Source of the DNA: Neomesorhizobium albiziae
Lineage (GTDB): Bacteria > Pseudomonadota > Alphaproteobacteria > Rhizobiales > Rhizobiaceae
Assembly: GCF_900114255.1 (NCBI RefSeq)
Contig: NZ_FOSL01000009.1
Coordinates: 172,570-236,569 of the forward strand
DNA: 64,000 nt
Direction of reading: 5' to 3'
The notes beneath the pieces were generated by a model that worked only from the letters and a program-made list of their open reading frames with translations, made no database searches and was not told the origin of the DNA. The position numbers were made by a program, and so were the translations under genes. Of the stretch, positions 7,780-16,167 are shown in pieces. The stretch's first letter is position 1, and each line of letters begins with the position of its first letter.

Positions 7780-8568
7780 ATGAGTGACAAACCGAACGTC
7801 GGCCTGTTCGTGACCTGCCTGGTCGACCTGTTCCGGCCCTCCGTGGGCTTCGCCTCGGCCAAGCTGCTGGAAGAAGCAGGCTGCACCGTTGATGTGCCGA
7901 TGACGCAGACCTGCTGCGGCCAGCCGGCCTACAAATCCGGCGACCGTGCCGACGCCCGCGCCATCGCTGAAAGCACCATCCAGGCATTCGAGGAATTCGA
8001 CTATGTGGTGGCGCCGTCCGGCTCCTGTGCCGGCATGCTGAAGAAGCACTACCCCGGCCTGTTCAAGGGCGATGTGGAATGGGAGCAGCGCGCCGAAGCG
8101 TTCTCCGCAAAGGTATACGAATTGACACGCTTCCTGGTCGATGTGCGTGGATTGAGCGCCGTGGCCGCGAAAACCGAGGCGACCGCCGCTTATCATAGCT
8201 GCCTGCCGGATGCCTCGGGTATCGACGCATCGCCACGCACGCTGCTCGCCTCGGTCGAAGGCCTGACGCTGATCGACATTGGCAGCCCTGACGCCTGCTG
8301 TGGCCTGGGTGGTGGTTTTCCGATGAAGTACCGGGCGCTCGCCGACACGATCAGCAAGCGCCATGCAGCTGACATCGAGGCTTCCGGGGCTGAACTCCTG
8401 CTCTCCTCGGATCTCGGCTGCATGATGGGCATGGCCGGTAAGCTGAAACGGCAGGGCTCCACGATCGCGGTGCGGCACGTGGCCGAAGTGCTCGCCGGCA
8501 TGGCGGACCTGCCACCCATTGGCGTCCGCGCGGGCTCGCGGAACGCCGCTCCCGCCGGGGACCAATGA
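7780..8568 (+). CDS. LutA/LldE-type (Fe-S)-binding CCG-domain protein
   Basis: This 262-residue protein has two cysteine-rich CCG domains: CLVDLF, QTCCGQP and PSGSCAG in the first, and YHSCLPD, DACCGLGGGF and DLGCMMG in the second. The family normally acts with LutB/LldF and LutC/LldG as a non-flavin L-lactate dehydrogenase in the cytoplasm. No LutB or LutC gene is adjacent. Instead it overlaps by four bases (ATGA) the start of an FMN-dependent lactate dehydrogenase gene. It may be an accessory electron carrier for that enzyme or work with LutBC encoded elsewhere. Confidence 0.85.
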   Translation: MSDKPNVGLFVTCLVDLFRPSVGFASAKLLEEAGCTVDVPMTQTCCGQPAYKSGDRADARAIAESTIQAFEEFDYVVAPSGSCAGMLKKHYPGLFKGDVEWEQRAEAFSAKVYELTRFLVDVRGLSAVAAKTEATAAYHSCLPDASGIDASPRTLLASVEGLTLIDIGSPDACCGLGGGFPMKYRALADTISKRHAADIEASGAELLLSSDLGCMMGMAGKLKRQGSTIAVRHVAEVLAGMADLPPIGVRAGSRNAAPAGDQ

Positions 8569-9752
8569 ACAAAGAGCTTTTAGGGAAAACGATGGGCGCG
8601 ATACTGGAAATCAACGACCTGAAGAAGCTGGCCGAGCGGCGCGTGCCGAAGATGTTCTTCGACTATGCCAATTCGGGCGCCTGGACGGAGAGCACCTACC
8701 GGGCGAACGAGGAGGATTTCGCCAAGATCAAACTGCGGCAGCGCGTGCTGGTCGACATCACGGACCGCTCGCTGGCGTCGACGATGATCGGCCAGGAGGT
8801 GACAATGCCGGTGGCCCTGGCGCCGACAGGCCTCACCGGCATGCAGCACGCCGACGGCGAGATGCTGGCGGCCCGGGCCGCGGAAGAGTTCGGCGTGCCG
8901 TTCACTCTTTCGACGATGAGCATCTGCTCGATCGAGGACATCGCCTCGGTGACGAAAAAGCCGTTCTGGTTCCAGCTCTATGTGATGCGCGACCGCGATT
9001 TCGTGTTGAACCTTATCGATCGGGCCAAGGCCGCCGGCTGCTCGGCGCTGGTGCTGACGCTCGACCTGCAGATCCTCGGCCAGCGCCATAAAGATTTGCG
9101 CAACGGCCTGTCGGCGCCGCCCAAATTCACGCCGAAGCACATCTACCAGATGGCGACGCGGCCGCGCTGGTGCCTCGGCATGCTAGGCACCAGCCGGCGG
9201 ACATTCCGCAACATCGTCGGCCACGCCAAGGGGGTCGGCGACCTGTCGTCGCTTTCGGCGTGGACGAATGAACAGTTCGACCCGCGGCTGTCGTGGGATG
9301 ATGTCGCATGGATCAAGGAACGCTGGGGCGGCAAGCTGATCCTGAAGGGCATCCTCGACAAGGAGGACGCATTGATGGCGCTGAAGACCGGCGCCGACGC
9401 GATCATTGTCTCAAATCATGGCGGCCGCCAGCTCGACGGCGCGCCTTCGTCCATCTCGGTACTGCCGGAAATCGTCGAGGCGGTGGGCGACAGGCTGGAA
9501 GTGCATCTGGACGGCGGCATCCGCTCCGGCCAGGATGTGCTGAAAGCACTCTGCCTCGGCGCCCGGGGTACCTATATCGGGCGGCCGTTCCTCTACGGGC
9601 TCGGCGCGCTGGGCAAGGAGGGCGTCACGCTGGCCCTGGAAATCATCCGAAAGGAGCTCGACATCACCCTGGCGCTGTGTGGGAAACGCAACATTCAGGA
9701 TGTCGGGCCTGATCTATTGTACAGAACCGTTGCAAGAGAAGCCGTGGCATAG
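8565..9752 (+). CDS. lldD: FMN-dependent L-lactate dehydrogenase (alpha-hydroxy-acid oxidase family)
   Basis: This protein oxidises L-lactate or a related 2-hydroxy acid to the oxo acid, passing electrons to the respiratory chain. It has the FMN-binding TIM barrel with PTGLTGMQH, LTLDLQILGQRHKDLRNG, the catalytic region SNHGGRQLDGAPS and DGGIRSGQDVLKAL. The first ATG overlaps the previous stop (GGGGA upstream) and gives 395 residues. An internal ATG at 8592 with AGGGA upstream gives 386 residues starting MGAILEIND, closer to the usual N-terminus of the family. Substrate choice within the family cannot be fixed from sequence alone. Confidence 0.92.
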   Translation: MNKELLGKTMGAILEINDLKKLAERRVPKMFFDYANSGAWTESTYRANEEDFAKIKLRQRVLVDITDRSLASTMIGQEVTMPVALAPTGLTGMQHADGEMLAARAAEEFGVPFTLSTMSICSIEDIASVTKKPFWFQLYVMRDRDFVLNLIDRAKAAGCSALVLTLDLQILGQRHKDLRNGLSAPPKFTPKHIYQMATRPRWCLGMLGTSRRTFRNIVGHAKGVGDLSSLSAWTNEQFDPRLSWDDVAWIKERWGGKLILKGILDKEDALMALKTGADAIIVSNHGGRQLDGAPSSISVLPEIVEAVGDRLEVHLDGGIRSGQDVLKALCLGARGTYIGRPFLYGLGALGKEGVTLALEIIRKELDITLALCGKRNIQDVGPDLLYRTVAREAVA

Positions 9753-9755
9753 AGA

Positions 9756-10505
9756 TTGACCGATCAAGGCGTCCATTTCCTCGACGCGAAGGGCCCTGAA
9801 GGCATCCGCATCTACGCGATAGGCGACGTCCATGGCCGCCTCGACCTGTTGCGCAAGATGCATGAGGCGATCGCCGAGGACCTTTCGCATCATCCGCACC
9901 GCGACTGGCGCGTCATCCATCTCGGCGACTATGTTGACCGCGGACCAGACTCAAAAGGCGTTGCCGATTTCCTGATCGCGGCGGGCAAGGCTGACAGCCG
10001 CATGCAGACCATTGCCGGCAATCATGAAATCGGTTTCCTCGAGTTCCTGGCGCGACCGAGCGCAGAAGGCTTGTTCGCCCACAATGGCGGCGGCGAAACC
10101 GCTCGTTCCTACGGCGTCGCGATCGATTTCTGGACACCTGGCGGCCTGCGCGAAGGCCATGCTGCCTTGCTTGATGCGGTCCCGGACAGCCATTTCGCGT
10201 TCTATCGCGGCCTCGGCCGCCACCTGTCCTTCGGGGATTTCTTCTTCTGCCATGCCGGTATCAAACCCGGCATTGCGCTCGACGACCAGGACCCGGACGA
10301 CCTGATCTGGATCCGCTGGGATTTTCTCAATTATTCCGGCCTGCACCCGAAGGTGATCGTGCACGGCCATACGCCCGAGGCCGATGTGGAGGTGTTGGCC
10401 AACAGGGTGAATTTGGACACTGGCGCGTGGAAATCCGGCCGGCTGTCGGCGCTCGTCATCGACGGGCCCGAAAAGCAGATTCTGGCAGTGGTGGGCGATG
10501 CCTAG
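9756..10505 (+). CDS. Metallophosphoesterase, serine/threonine protein phosphatase type
   Basis: This 249-residue cytoplasmic protein has the calcineurin-like signature in order: GDVHGR (23-28), GDYVDRG (57-63), GNHE (89-92), then FCHAGIKPG and VIVHGHTP supplying the remaining metal ligands. It resembles PrpA/PrpE-like bacterial phosphatases. The start is a TTG four bases after the lldD stop, so it may be co-transcribed, though no functional link is evident. Its stop codon TAG is part of the dispersed repeat that follows. Confidence 0.88.
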   Translation: MTDQGVHFLDAKGPEGIRIYAIGDVHGRLDLLRKMHEAIAEDLSHHPHRDWRVIHLGDYVDRGPDSKGVADFLIAAGKADSRMQTIAGNHEIGFLEFLARPSAEGLFAHNGGGETARSYGVAIDFWTPGGLREGHAALLDAVPDSHFAFYRGLGRHLSFGDFFFCHAGIKPGIALDDQDPDDLIWIRWDFLNYSGLHPKVIVHGHTPEADVEVLANRVNLDTGAWKSGRLSALVIDGPEKQILAVVGDA

Positions 10506-10608
10506 AGCATTTTGCAGCCAAAATGGAATCATTTGGCGTCCGCATAAATGCGGCAAAACAAATAGTTAGAGCGAGTTACCGGTTCTGAAAGAACCGGAAC
10601 TGCTCTAA
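10503..10608 (+). repeat. Dispersed approx. 105-bp repeat, family A, copy 1
   Basis: This is a copy of the repeat that begins AGAGCATTTTGCAGCC, contains GGAATCATTTGGCGTCCGCATAAATGCGGC, and ends with the hairpin CCGGTTCTGAAAGAACCGG plus CTGCTCTAA. Other copies are at 16028-16127 (inverted), 18197-18299, 32700-32804 (diverged) and 63808-63910 (inverted). The termini AGAGC and GCTCT are complementary, so the whole unit can fold. It begins at the stop codon of the preceding gene. Confidence 0.9.
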
Positions 10609-10705
10609 CGCATGTCGCCCGAAAGTGTCCTCGGTTTCGGGAGAAACGACATGCACAACTGAGAAGCTACTGCGCGGCCGCCGAATCCCATTCGGCGCGA
10701 CGCGC

Positions 10706-10771
10706 TGTAGCATTTTTTTGCAGCCAGGTGGATTCACCTGGCGTCGCACAAATGCGGGTGAAGTCTCTAGC
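10706..10771 (+). repeat. Partial, diverged family A repeat
   Basis: The segment TAGCATTTTTTTGCAGCCAG, a GGTG...CACC hairpin and CACAAATGCGG match the first two thirds of family A. The terminal hairpin is missing. It abuts a small minus-strand reading frame. Just upstream, 10676-10705 carries a fragment of another repeat (GGCGCGACGCGCTGTAG) also seen near 16600. Confidence 0.6.
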
Positions 10772-10907
10772 GCGTCAGCGCCGTGACGCCGTAGCCATCG
10801 ACGACGGTATGCCCGGTGGCAGCATCGGCGGTGTAGATCGCGACACCCCAGGCCGTGATGGCGAAGAGCATGAAAAAGGACAGGAGCGTGGCTCGCAAGG
10901 GGGTCAT
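10767..10907 (-). CDS. Small putative single-span membrane protein (46 aa)
   Basis: An ATG-started frame encodes 46 residues with one hydrophobic stretch (about 7-25, ATLLSFFMLFAITAWGVAI) and a short polar tail ending VTALTR. An AGGAAG lies about 13 bases upstream. It is the only coding candidate in the gap between the phosphatase and the amidotransferase genes. No family is recognised. The composition resembles a real short membrane peptide, but the repeat-rich setting lowers confidence. Confidence 0.4.
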   Translation of the reverse strand: MTPLRATLLSFFMLFAITAWGVAIYTADAATGHTVVDGYGVTALTR

Positions 10908-11176
10908 CTCGGTTTCGGCTTCCTGAACTTCTTACACGAACACGGTTACGAATCGGTTTCGCTTCGACACAAGCAACGGGATAGGGAGGGAATTGGTTGC
11001 ACGCCCTGAAGCGGCGCCCTTCTATGCGCCGCCATGGCGGAAAGCCAGCGTCGAATAGGCGGTGTTCCACATCAAATCGCCGGCGTGATTTTTATGCCAC
11101 GCTGCGGCATCCCCGAGGGCTTCGAACGCCCCGGAGAACGCACCGCGTTTGCAACCCACAGCGCGGCTTTTCGGCC

Positions 11177-11935
11177 CTACAAACCGGCTGAAACAGCCAG
11201 CTTCGAAACTGGCGCGGCAGCATTTGCCCGGGCCGGGTGGATCGTCGCCACCCAGGCCCTGGCGAGCGCCAGGCCAATGGCGTCGGCGACGGGCCCGTGT
11301 CGGGTTGCCTCATCCTCGAACGCCGCAATCCATTCAGGGTGGCGGTTGGCGATCATCTGCGCGAATGTCTCGTTCCAGTGACGCACCAGGGTGCGGTCGG
11401 CCTCGAAATGGAACTGGATGCCGTAGCCGGCGCGACCGACCCGAAAAGCCTGGTTGTCTGCGACAGCACTGCCGGCGAGCCGTACCGCGCCGTCGGGCAG
11501 GCTGAACGTGTCGTCGTGCCACTGGAAGATCGGAAACTCCTCGGGCACACCGCCAAGCACCGGATCTCCCGCGGCCTCAGACGTCGGGGCGACGCGGCAC
11601 CAGCCGAACTCCTCGGCGCCGCCGATCTGGTTTTTTCCACCGTAGGCACGCGCCAACAGTTGGCTGCCGAGGCAAATGCCAAGCACGGCCTTGTCGGCTT
11701 CGACATAACCGCGCATCAATTCGAGCAGCGCTGGAATGTAAGGGTAATTCGCGTCGTCGAGCGCGTTTTGGCCACCGCCCAGCACGACAAGCGCGTCGTG
11801 CTCGTGGGCGGTTTGCGGCAACAGGCCGCCGCGATGCGCGGTGCGCACGTCTATCTCGGCGCCTACTTCCTCGAGTGCGACCCCGACCTGGCCGAGCAAG
11901 GTACCGTCGAAATTCTGGACAACAAGAACCCGCAT
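11177..11935 (-). CDS. Class I glutamine amidotransferase-like protein
   Basis: This 252-residue protein is a stand-alone GATase1 domain. The catalytic triad is visible as C88 in GICLGSQLLA and H176/E178 in GIQFHFEAD. The family includes GMP-synthase-like and gamma-glutamyl hydrolase-like proteins whose substrates are mostly unknown. The gene is divergent from the 12008-12658 gene with about 70 bases between them, so the two share a promoter region. No partner synthetase is adjacent, so the substrate cannot be named. Confidence 0.85.
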   Translation of the reverse strand: MRVLVVQNFDGTLLGQVGVALEEVGAEIDVRTAHRGGLLPQTAHEHDALVVLGGGQNALDDANYPYIPALLELMRGYVEADKAVLGICLGSQLLARAYGGKNQIGGAEEFGWCRVAPTSEAAGDPVLGGVPEEFPIFQWHDDTFSLPDGAVRLAGSAVADNQAFRVGRAGYGIQFHFEADRTLVRHWNETFAQMIANRHPEWIAAFEDEATRHGPVADAIGLALARAWVATIHPARANAAAPVSKLAVSAGL

Positions 11936-12007
11936 GACACTCCTGACATGAAAAGGGGCCGGCGAGCAGTATCATGAAGGCCGTTTTCCAGCCAAGAAGG
12001 AAGCTCT

Positions 12008-12658
12008 ATGCCACTTCAGAACCGCGTCGACCCCTTCGGCCAGATCCATGCGGTGCCGGAACGCGGCATGTTCCTCGGCAATCGCGGCATCATCCACGAC
12101 CCGGAGACGAAAACGCTGCTCAGGAAGCGCTGGGCCTTGCGAGCCTGGATCATCTGCGTCTGCGAATTCGGGAGCCGCAAGCGCGAGCCGATGGGCCGCA
12201 ACCGGCCAGGCGGCAAGCCAGGCTGGACCGAGCTGTTTTTCATGGACGAGGTGACCGCACTATCGGCTGGCCACCGGCCCTGCTTCTTCTGCCAGCGCGA
12301 AAGGGCCAGGGATTTCGCCGCGCGGTTCGGCCATGCGTTCGGTATCGCCGAGCCGCGGGCGCCGCAGATCGACAGGCGCCTGCACAAGGAGCGGTGGGCG
12401 TCCGGCGGCGGCACGGGCAAGCCGCTGACCATCGGCGATCTTGCCGGTCTGCCAGACGGCGCGATGGTGGCCGCCGGAAAACAAGCCTGCGCGCTGAAGG
12501 ATGGTATGGCTTTGCCCTGGAGTTTTGCAGGCTACGGCGCGCCGGTCGCGACTGAGTCCCTGCCCACCGACCGAATCTTGTTGATCACGCCCGCCACGAC
12601 CGTCGCCGTACTCACGGCCGGCTATCGGCCGGAATGGCATTCGACGGCCGGCAGGTAG
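12008..12658 (+). CDS. Conserved hypothetical protein with CxxC motif
   Basis: This 216-residue soluble protein is not a family I recognise. It has AGGAAG upstream of the ATG, a basic region (FGSRKREPMGRNRPGG), then FFMDEVTALSAGHRPCFFCQRERA with a CxxC that could bind zinc. No signal peptide or membrane segment is seen. The coding character is good and it lies between an amidotransferase and rsmE. Function is unknown. Confidence 0.75.
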   Translation: MPLQNRVDPFGQIHAVPERGMFLGNRGIIHDPETKTLLRKRWALRAWIICVCEFGSRKREPMGRNRPGGKPGWTELFFMDEVTALSAGHRPCFFCQRERARDFAARFGHAFGIAEPRAPQIDRRLHKERWASGGGTGKPLTIGDLAGLPDGAMVAAGKQACALKDGMALPWSFAGYGAPVATESLPTDRILLITPATTVAVLTAGYRPEWHSTAGR

Positions 12659-12729
12659 CGGGGCAATTGCGGCGCCTCCTCGAAGGAGGGTATTGACCGG
12701 ACGCAGCGCCTCAAGCATGTCTCCAGACC

Positions 12730-13464
12730 ATGCGCGCAAACTACCGGATGCAGCGGCTTTTCGTGCCGCACGATCTCGCCCAGGGCCTCGAAATCGAGGC
12801 CGATACCCAACAGAGTCATTATCTCGCCAATGTGCTGAGGCTCGGCGAGGGCGCGCAATTGCTTCTCTTCAACGGCCGCGACGGCGAATGGCTGGCGCAG
12901 GTCGCCACCGTGGCGAAGAAGCGTGTGACGCTCGCCCCGGTGACGCAGACCCGCATCCAGCCCGAGCACCCCGATCTCGTCTATTGTTTCGCGCCGTTGA
13001 AGCAGGGGCGGCTCGACTATCTCGTGCAGAAGGCGGTCGAGATGGGCGCCGGCCTGCTGCAGCCGGTGATCACGCAGCACACGCAAATGTCAACGGTCGG
13101 CATCGACCGGCTGCGTGCAAACGTCATCGAAGCAGCCGAGCAATGCGGCATCCTGGCCATCCCGCGGGTTGCCGAGGTGGTCAAGCTCGACCGCGTGCTT
13201 TGGGAATGGGAACCCGGCCGGCAGCTGATCTTCTGCGACGAAAGCGCTGAAACCAACAATCCCGCGCCGATCCTGAAAACAATTCCCAGCCGCAGGCTCG
13301 GCCTGCTGATCGGTCCGGAAGGCGGTTTTTCGGAAGACGAGAGACGACAGCTGCGCGCGCTGCCCTTCGTGACGCCGATTCCGCTCGGCCCCCGCATCCT
13401 GCGCGCCGACACCGCGGCGGTTGCCGCGCTCGCTGTCATCCAGGCGACGATCGGGGATTGGTGA
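12730..13464 (+). CDS. rsmE: 16S rRNA (uracil-1498-N3)-methyltransferase RsmE
   Basis: This is a 244-residue SPOUT-fold methyltransferase that modifies U1498 of 16S rRNA in the assembled 30S subunit using S-adenosylmethionine. A PUA-like N-terminal domain (about 1-70) is followed by the trefoil-knot domain with [13 protein letters not shown] and [16 protein letters not shown], the SAM-binding knot of the family. The length is typical. It lies upstream of gshA, an order common in rhizobia. Confidence 0.95.
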   Translation: MRANYRMQRLFVPHDLAQGLEIEADTQQSHYLANVLRLGEGAQLLLFNGRDGEWLAQVATVAKKRVTLAPVTQTRIQPEHPDLVYCFAPLKQGRLDYLVQKAVEMGAGLLQPVITQHTQMSTVGIDRLRANVIEAAEQCGILAIPRVAEVVKLDRVLWEWEPGRQLIFCDESAETNNPAPILKTIPSRRLGLLIGPEGGFSEDERRQLRALPFVTPIPLGPRILRADTAAVAALAVIQATIGDW

Positions 13465-13617
13465 TTTTGCTGACGCGTCCGGCGAGCCCGGCAGCCCGAC
13501 TCTTCGGTGGGTCAAGGCAGATCAATCCTTGTTGAAGCCTCGATCAGGATTTTTTGCTTGATTGGCTACTGACATTTCGTCCATCTCACGCCACCATTCT
13601 GGCGGCCGGAGGATTTC

Positions 13618-14991
13618 ATGGCGCGTGACACGACCGATTTCCGGCCCGTCGAGAGCATCGACGAGCTCGTCGGCTATCTTGCCGAAGGCAACAAGCCCAA
13701 GGACAAGTGGCGGATCGGCACCGAGCACGAGAAATTCCCCTTCTACATCGACGGCAACAGCCCCGTGCCTTACGGCGGCGACCGCGGCATCCGTGCGCTG
13801 CTGGAAGGCATGCAACGCACGCTGGGCTGGGATCCCATCGTCGACGACAGCCGCATCATCGGGCTGGTCGAACCGACCGGCCAGGGCGCCATCTCGCTGG
13901 AGCCCGGCGGCCAGTTCGAGCTTTCCGGCGCACCGCTGGAGACGATCCACCAGACGTGCCGCGAGGGCAATGCCCATCTTGCCCAGTTGCGCGAGATAGC
14001 AGAACCCCTCGGCATCCGCTTCCTGGGTCTCGGCGGCAGCCCGAAATGGACGCTCGCCGAAACGCCGAAAATGCCGAAATCGCGCTACGAGATCATGACG
14101 CGCTACATGCCGAAGGTCGGCAAGCTCGGCCTCGACATGATGTACCGCACCTGTACGATCCAGGTGAATCTCGATTTCGCCTCCGAAGCCGACATGCGCC
14201 GCAAGATGCAGGTTTCGCTGAAGCTGCAGCCGCTGTCGACCGCGCTGTTCGCCAATTCGCCGTTCACCGAAGGCCGCCCGAACGGATTGCAGAGCTGGCG
14301 CGGTGAAATCTGGCGCGACACCGACAACCAGCGCTCCGGCCTGCTCGAATTCTGTTTCTCGCCGGAATTCGGCTTCGCCGATTATGTCGAATGGGCGCTC
14401 GACGTGCCTATGTATTTTGTCATCCGCGACGGACACTACCACGACGTCACCCATGTCACCTTCCGTCAGTTCATGGATGGGGCGCTGCGCAATTCGGTGC
14501 CGCAGGGCGTGCCGACGATAGGCGACTGGGCAAACCACCTGTCGACGCTTTTCCCCGATGTCCGGATGAAGCGCTTCCTCGAAATGCGCGGCGCCGATGG
14601 CGGACCCTGGCGGCGCATCTGCGCTCTTCCGGCATTCTGGGTCGGGCTTCTCTACGATGACGAGGCGCTCGACGCCGCCGAGACACTGACCGCCGACTGG
14701 AGCTACGACGAAGTTTTGGCAATGCGTAATGCGGTGCCCGCGGCCGGCATCGGCGCGCCGTTCCGCAATGGCAATCTGCGTGATATTTCCCGGGAGGTTC
14801 TGGCGATCTCTCGCACCGGCCTCAAGAACCGCGCGCGCCTCAACCGCGACGGCTACGACGAGACCAGCTTCCTCGCGCCGCTCGAAGAGGTTGTGGCGCG
14901 AGGCACCACGAGCGCCGAAGAAATGCGCAACGCCTTCCACACGCGCTGGGGCGGTTCGATCGAGCCGGTGTTCCTGGAATACGCTTATTGA
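13618..14991 (+). CDS. gshA: Glutamate-cysteine ligase, plant/alphaproteobacterial type
   Basis: This 457-residue GCS2-type ligase carries out the first step of glutathione synthesis, ATP-dependent joining of L-glutamate and L-cysteine. KWRIGTEHEKFPF near residues 35-47 and SLEPGGQFELSGAPLETIH are signature segments of the plant-like family. MYRTCTIQVNLDF and LQSWRGEIWRDTDNQRSG are also present. The start has a strong GGAGG six bases before the ATG. It is distinct from the enterobacterial GshA family. No gshB lies in the window. Confidence 0.93.
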   Translation: MARDTTDFRPVESIDELVGYLAEGNKPKDKWRIGTEHEKFPFYIDGNSPVPYGGDRGIRALLEGMQRTLGWDPIVDDSRIIGLVEPTGQGAISLEPGGQFELSGAPLETIHQTCREGNAHLAQLREIAEPLGIRFLGLGGSPKWTLAETPKMPKSRYEIMTRYMPKVGKLGLDMMYRTCTIQVNLDFASEADMRRKMQVSLKLQPLSTALFANSPFTEGRPNGLQSWRGEIWRDTDNQRSGLLEFCFSPEFGFADYVEWALDVPMYFVIRDGHYHDVTHVTFRQFMDGALRNSVPQGVPTIGDWANHLSTLFPDVRMKRFLEMRGADGGPWRRICALPAFWVGLLYDDEALDAAETLTADWSYDEVLAMRNAVPAAGIGAPFRNGNLRDISREVLAISRTGLKNRARLNRDGYDETSFLAPLEEVVARGTTSAEEMRNAFHTRWGGSIEPVFLEYAY

Positions 14992-15099
14992 GGAATGCCT
15001 GCTCGCGCATCTTACGGCATGAAAGCAACCCCATAGGCGGACGCCACGCTTTGGGTTAGGTTCCCCCCAACCGGATACGGCTTACGAGGAGGAACTGTG

Positions 15100-15996
15100 A
15101 TGCTTCCACTTTTCGACATGCTGGCGAATGCTCAGAATGGCAACGGCATCGAGATGCTGGCCAGGCAGTTCAATCTTTCGCAACAGCAGGCACAACTTGC
15201 GGTCGAGGCGCTGCTGCCGGCCTTCAGCCAGGGACTGAAGCGCAACACCGCCGATCCCTATGGGCTCGGCTCGTTCATGACGGCGATGGCGAGCGGCCAG
15301 CACGCCAAATATTTCGAGGATGCGTCGAAGGCGTTCACCCAGCAGGGCGTCGAAGAAGGCAACGGCATTCTCGGCCACCTTTTCGGCTCAAAGGAGCTTT
15401 CACGCGCCGTTGCCAGCCAGGCGGCACAAGCCACGGGTATCGGCACTCAGGTGCTGCAGCAGATGCTGCCGGTCATCGCGTCGATGGTGATGGGCGGCCT
15501 GTTCAAACAATCGACCGGGCAGATGCAGGCCGCCGGCGGCTTCGGCGCGGGCGGCAACCCGCTGCAGGAGATCATCGAGCAAATGATGCGGCAAGGCGGA
15601 ATGGCCGGCGGCCAGCCGCAGCCGAGGCAGGCGCCGCAACAGCCGGCGAACCCGTTCGACAATCCATTCGGCAAGGTTCTGCAAGACATGTTCGGCGGAG
15701 GCGCTGCCCAACAGCAGCAGCCGCAATCGCGCCAGCAGGCTCCGCAAAATCCCTATGGCGACAATCCGCTCGGCAAGATTTTCGAAGAGATGCTGGGCGC
15801 AGGCCAGGGCCGCGGCCAGCCCGAACCCGAGCCGGCGCCGCAGCCGCGCGCCAATCCATCCGGCCGACCCGGCAACCCCTATGACGATCTGTTCGGCAAG
15901 ATGTTCGAGACCGGACGCCAGCAGCGCGACGATTACCAGAAAGGCATGGAATCGATCTTCGACCAGTTCACGAAGGGCATGGACCGGTACCGGTAA
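15100..15996 (+). CDS. DUF937 domain protein with three internal C-terminal repeats
   Basis: The ATG at 15100 has GAGGAGG at good spacing (a GTG just before it is also in frame) and gives 298 residues. Residues 1-125 form a DUF937-type helical domain (FNLSQQQAQLAVEALLPAFSQGL). The rest is low complexity, rich in Gln, Pro, Gly and Met, and carries three degenerate units of the form NP-x-D-NPFGK-x4-M (NPFDNPFGKVLQDMFG, NPYGDNPLGKIFEEMLG, NPYDDLFGKMFETG). DUF937 overlaps YidB-type proteins of unknown function. No signal peptide is seen. Confidence 0.85.
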   Translation: MLPLFDMLANAQNGNGIEMLARQFNLSQQQAQLAVEALLPAFSQGLKRNTADPYGLGSFMTAMASGQHAKYFEDASKAFTQQGVEEGNGILGHLFGSKELSRAVASQAAQATGIGTQVLQQMLPVIASMVMGGLFKQSTGQMQAAGGFGAGGNPLQEIIEQMMRQGGMAGGQPQPRQAPQQPANPFDNPFGKVLQDMFGGGAAQQQQPQSRQQAPQNPYGDNPLGKIFEEMLGAGQGRGQPEPEPAPQPRANPSGRPGNPYDDLFGKMFETGRQQRDDYQKGMESIFDQFTKGMDRYR

Positions 15997-16027
15997 GGCG
16001 GCGCGGGCAAGCCCGCCGCGCGCATAC

Positions 16028-16127
16028 AGCGGTTCCGGGTTCCTTCAGAACTGGTAACTCGCTCTAACTATTTGTTTTGCCGCATTTATGCGGACGCAAA
16101 ATGATTCCATTTGGCTGCAAAATGCTC
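16028..16127 (-). repeat. Dispersed repeat family A, copy 2 (inverted)
   Basis: This is the reverse-complement copy of the unit at 10503-10608, running from the CCGGGTTCCTTCAGAACTGG hairpin side to TGGCTGCAAAATGCT. The hairpin arms are less perfect than in copies 1 and 3. It follows the DUF937 gene by about 30 bases and could act in 3'-end formation. Confidence 0.88.
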
Positions 16128-16145
16128 CAGCGCCAAAAGGAGAAA

Positions 16146-16167
16146 GCGCCGGGATTTCTCCCAGCGC
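16146..16167 (-). terminator. Minus-strand intrinsic-terminator-like hairpin
   Basis: Read on the minus strand, GCGCTGGGA-gaaa-TCCCGGCGC (one G-T wobble) is followed by TTTCTCCTTTT. About 8 bases upstream on the same strand ends a 69-codon frame (16175-16384) that I cannot support as a gene. The hairpin therefore may end a small RNA or peptide transcript, or be incidental. Confidence 0.4.

Noticed and set aside
8592..9752. Shorter lldD starting at 8592
   Set aside because: It is plausible because the N-terminus then matches the family better. The ATGA overlap and GGGGA upstream at 8565 are equally good, so the longer form is listed with the alternative noted.
10576..11070. 164-codon minus-strand frame in the gap after the phosphatase gene
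   Set aside because: It runs through the family A repeats and a different frame of the 46-codon candidate. There is no ribosome binding site or domain.
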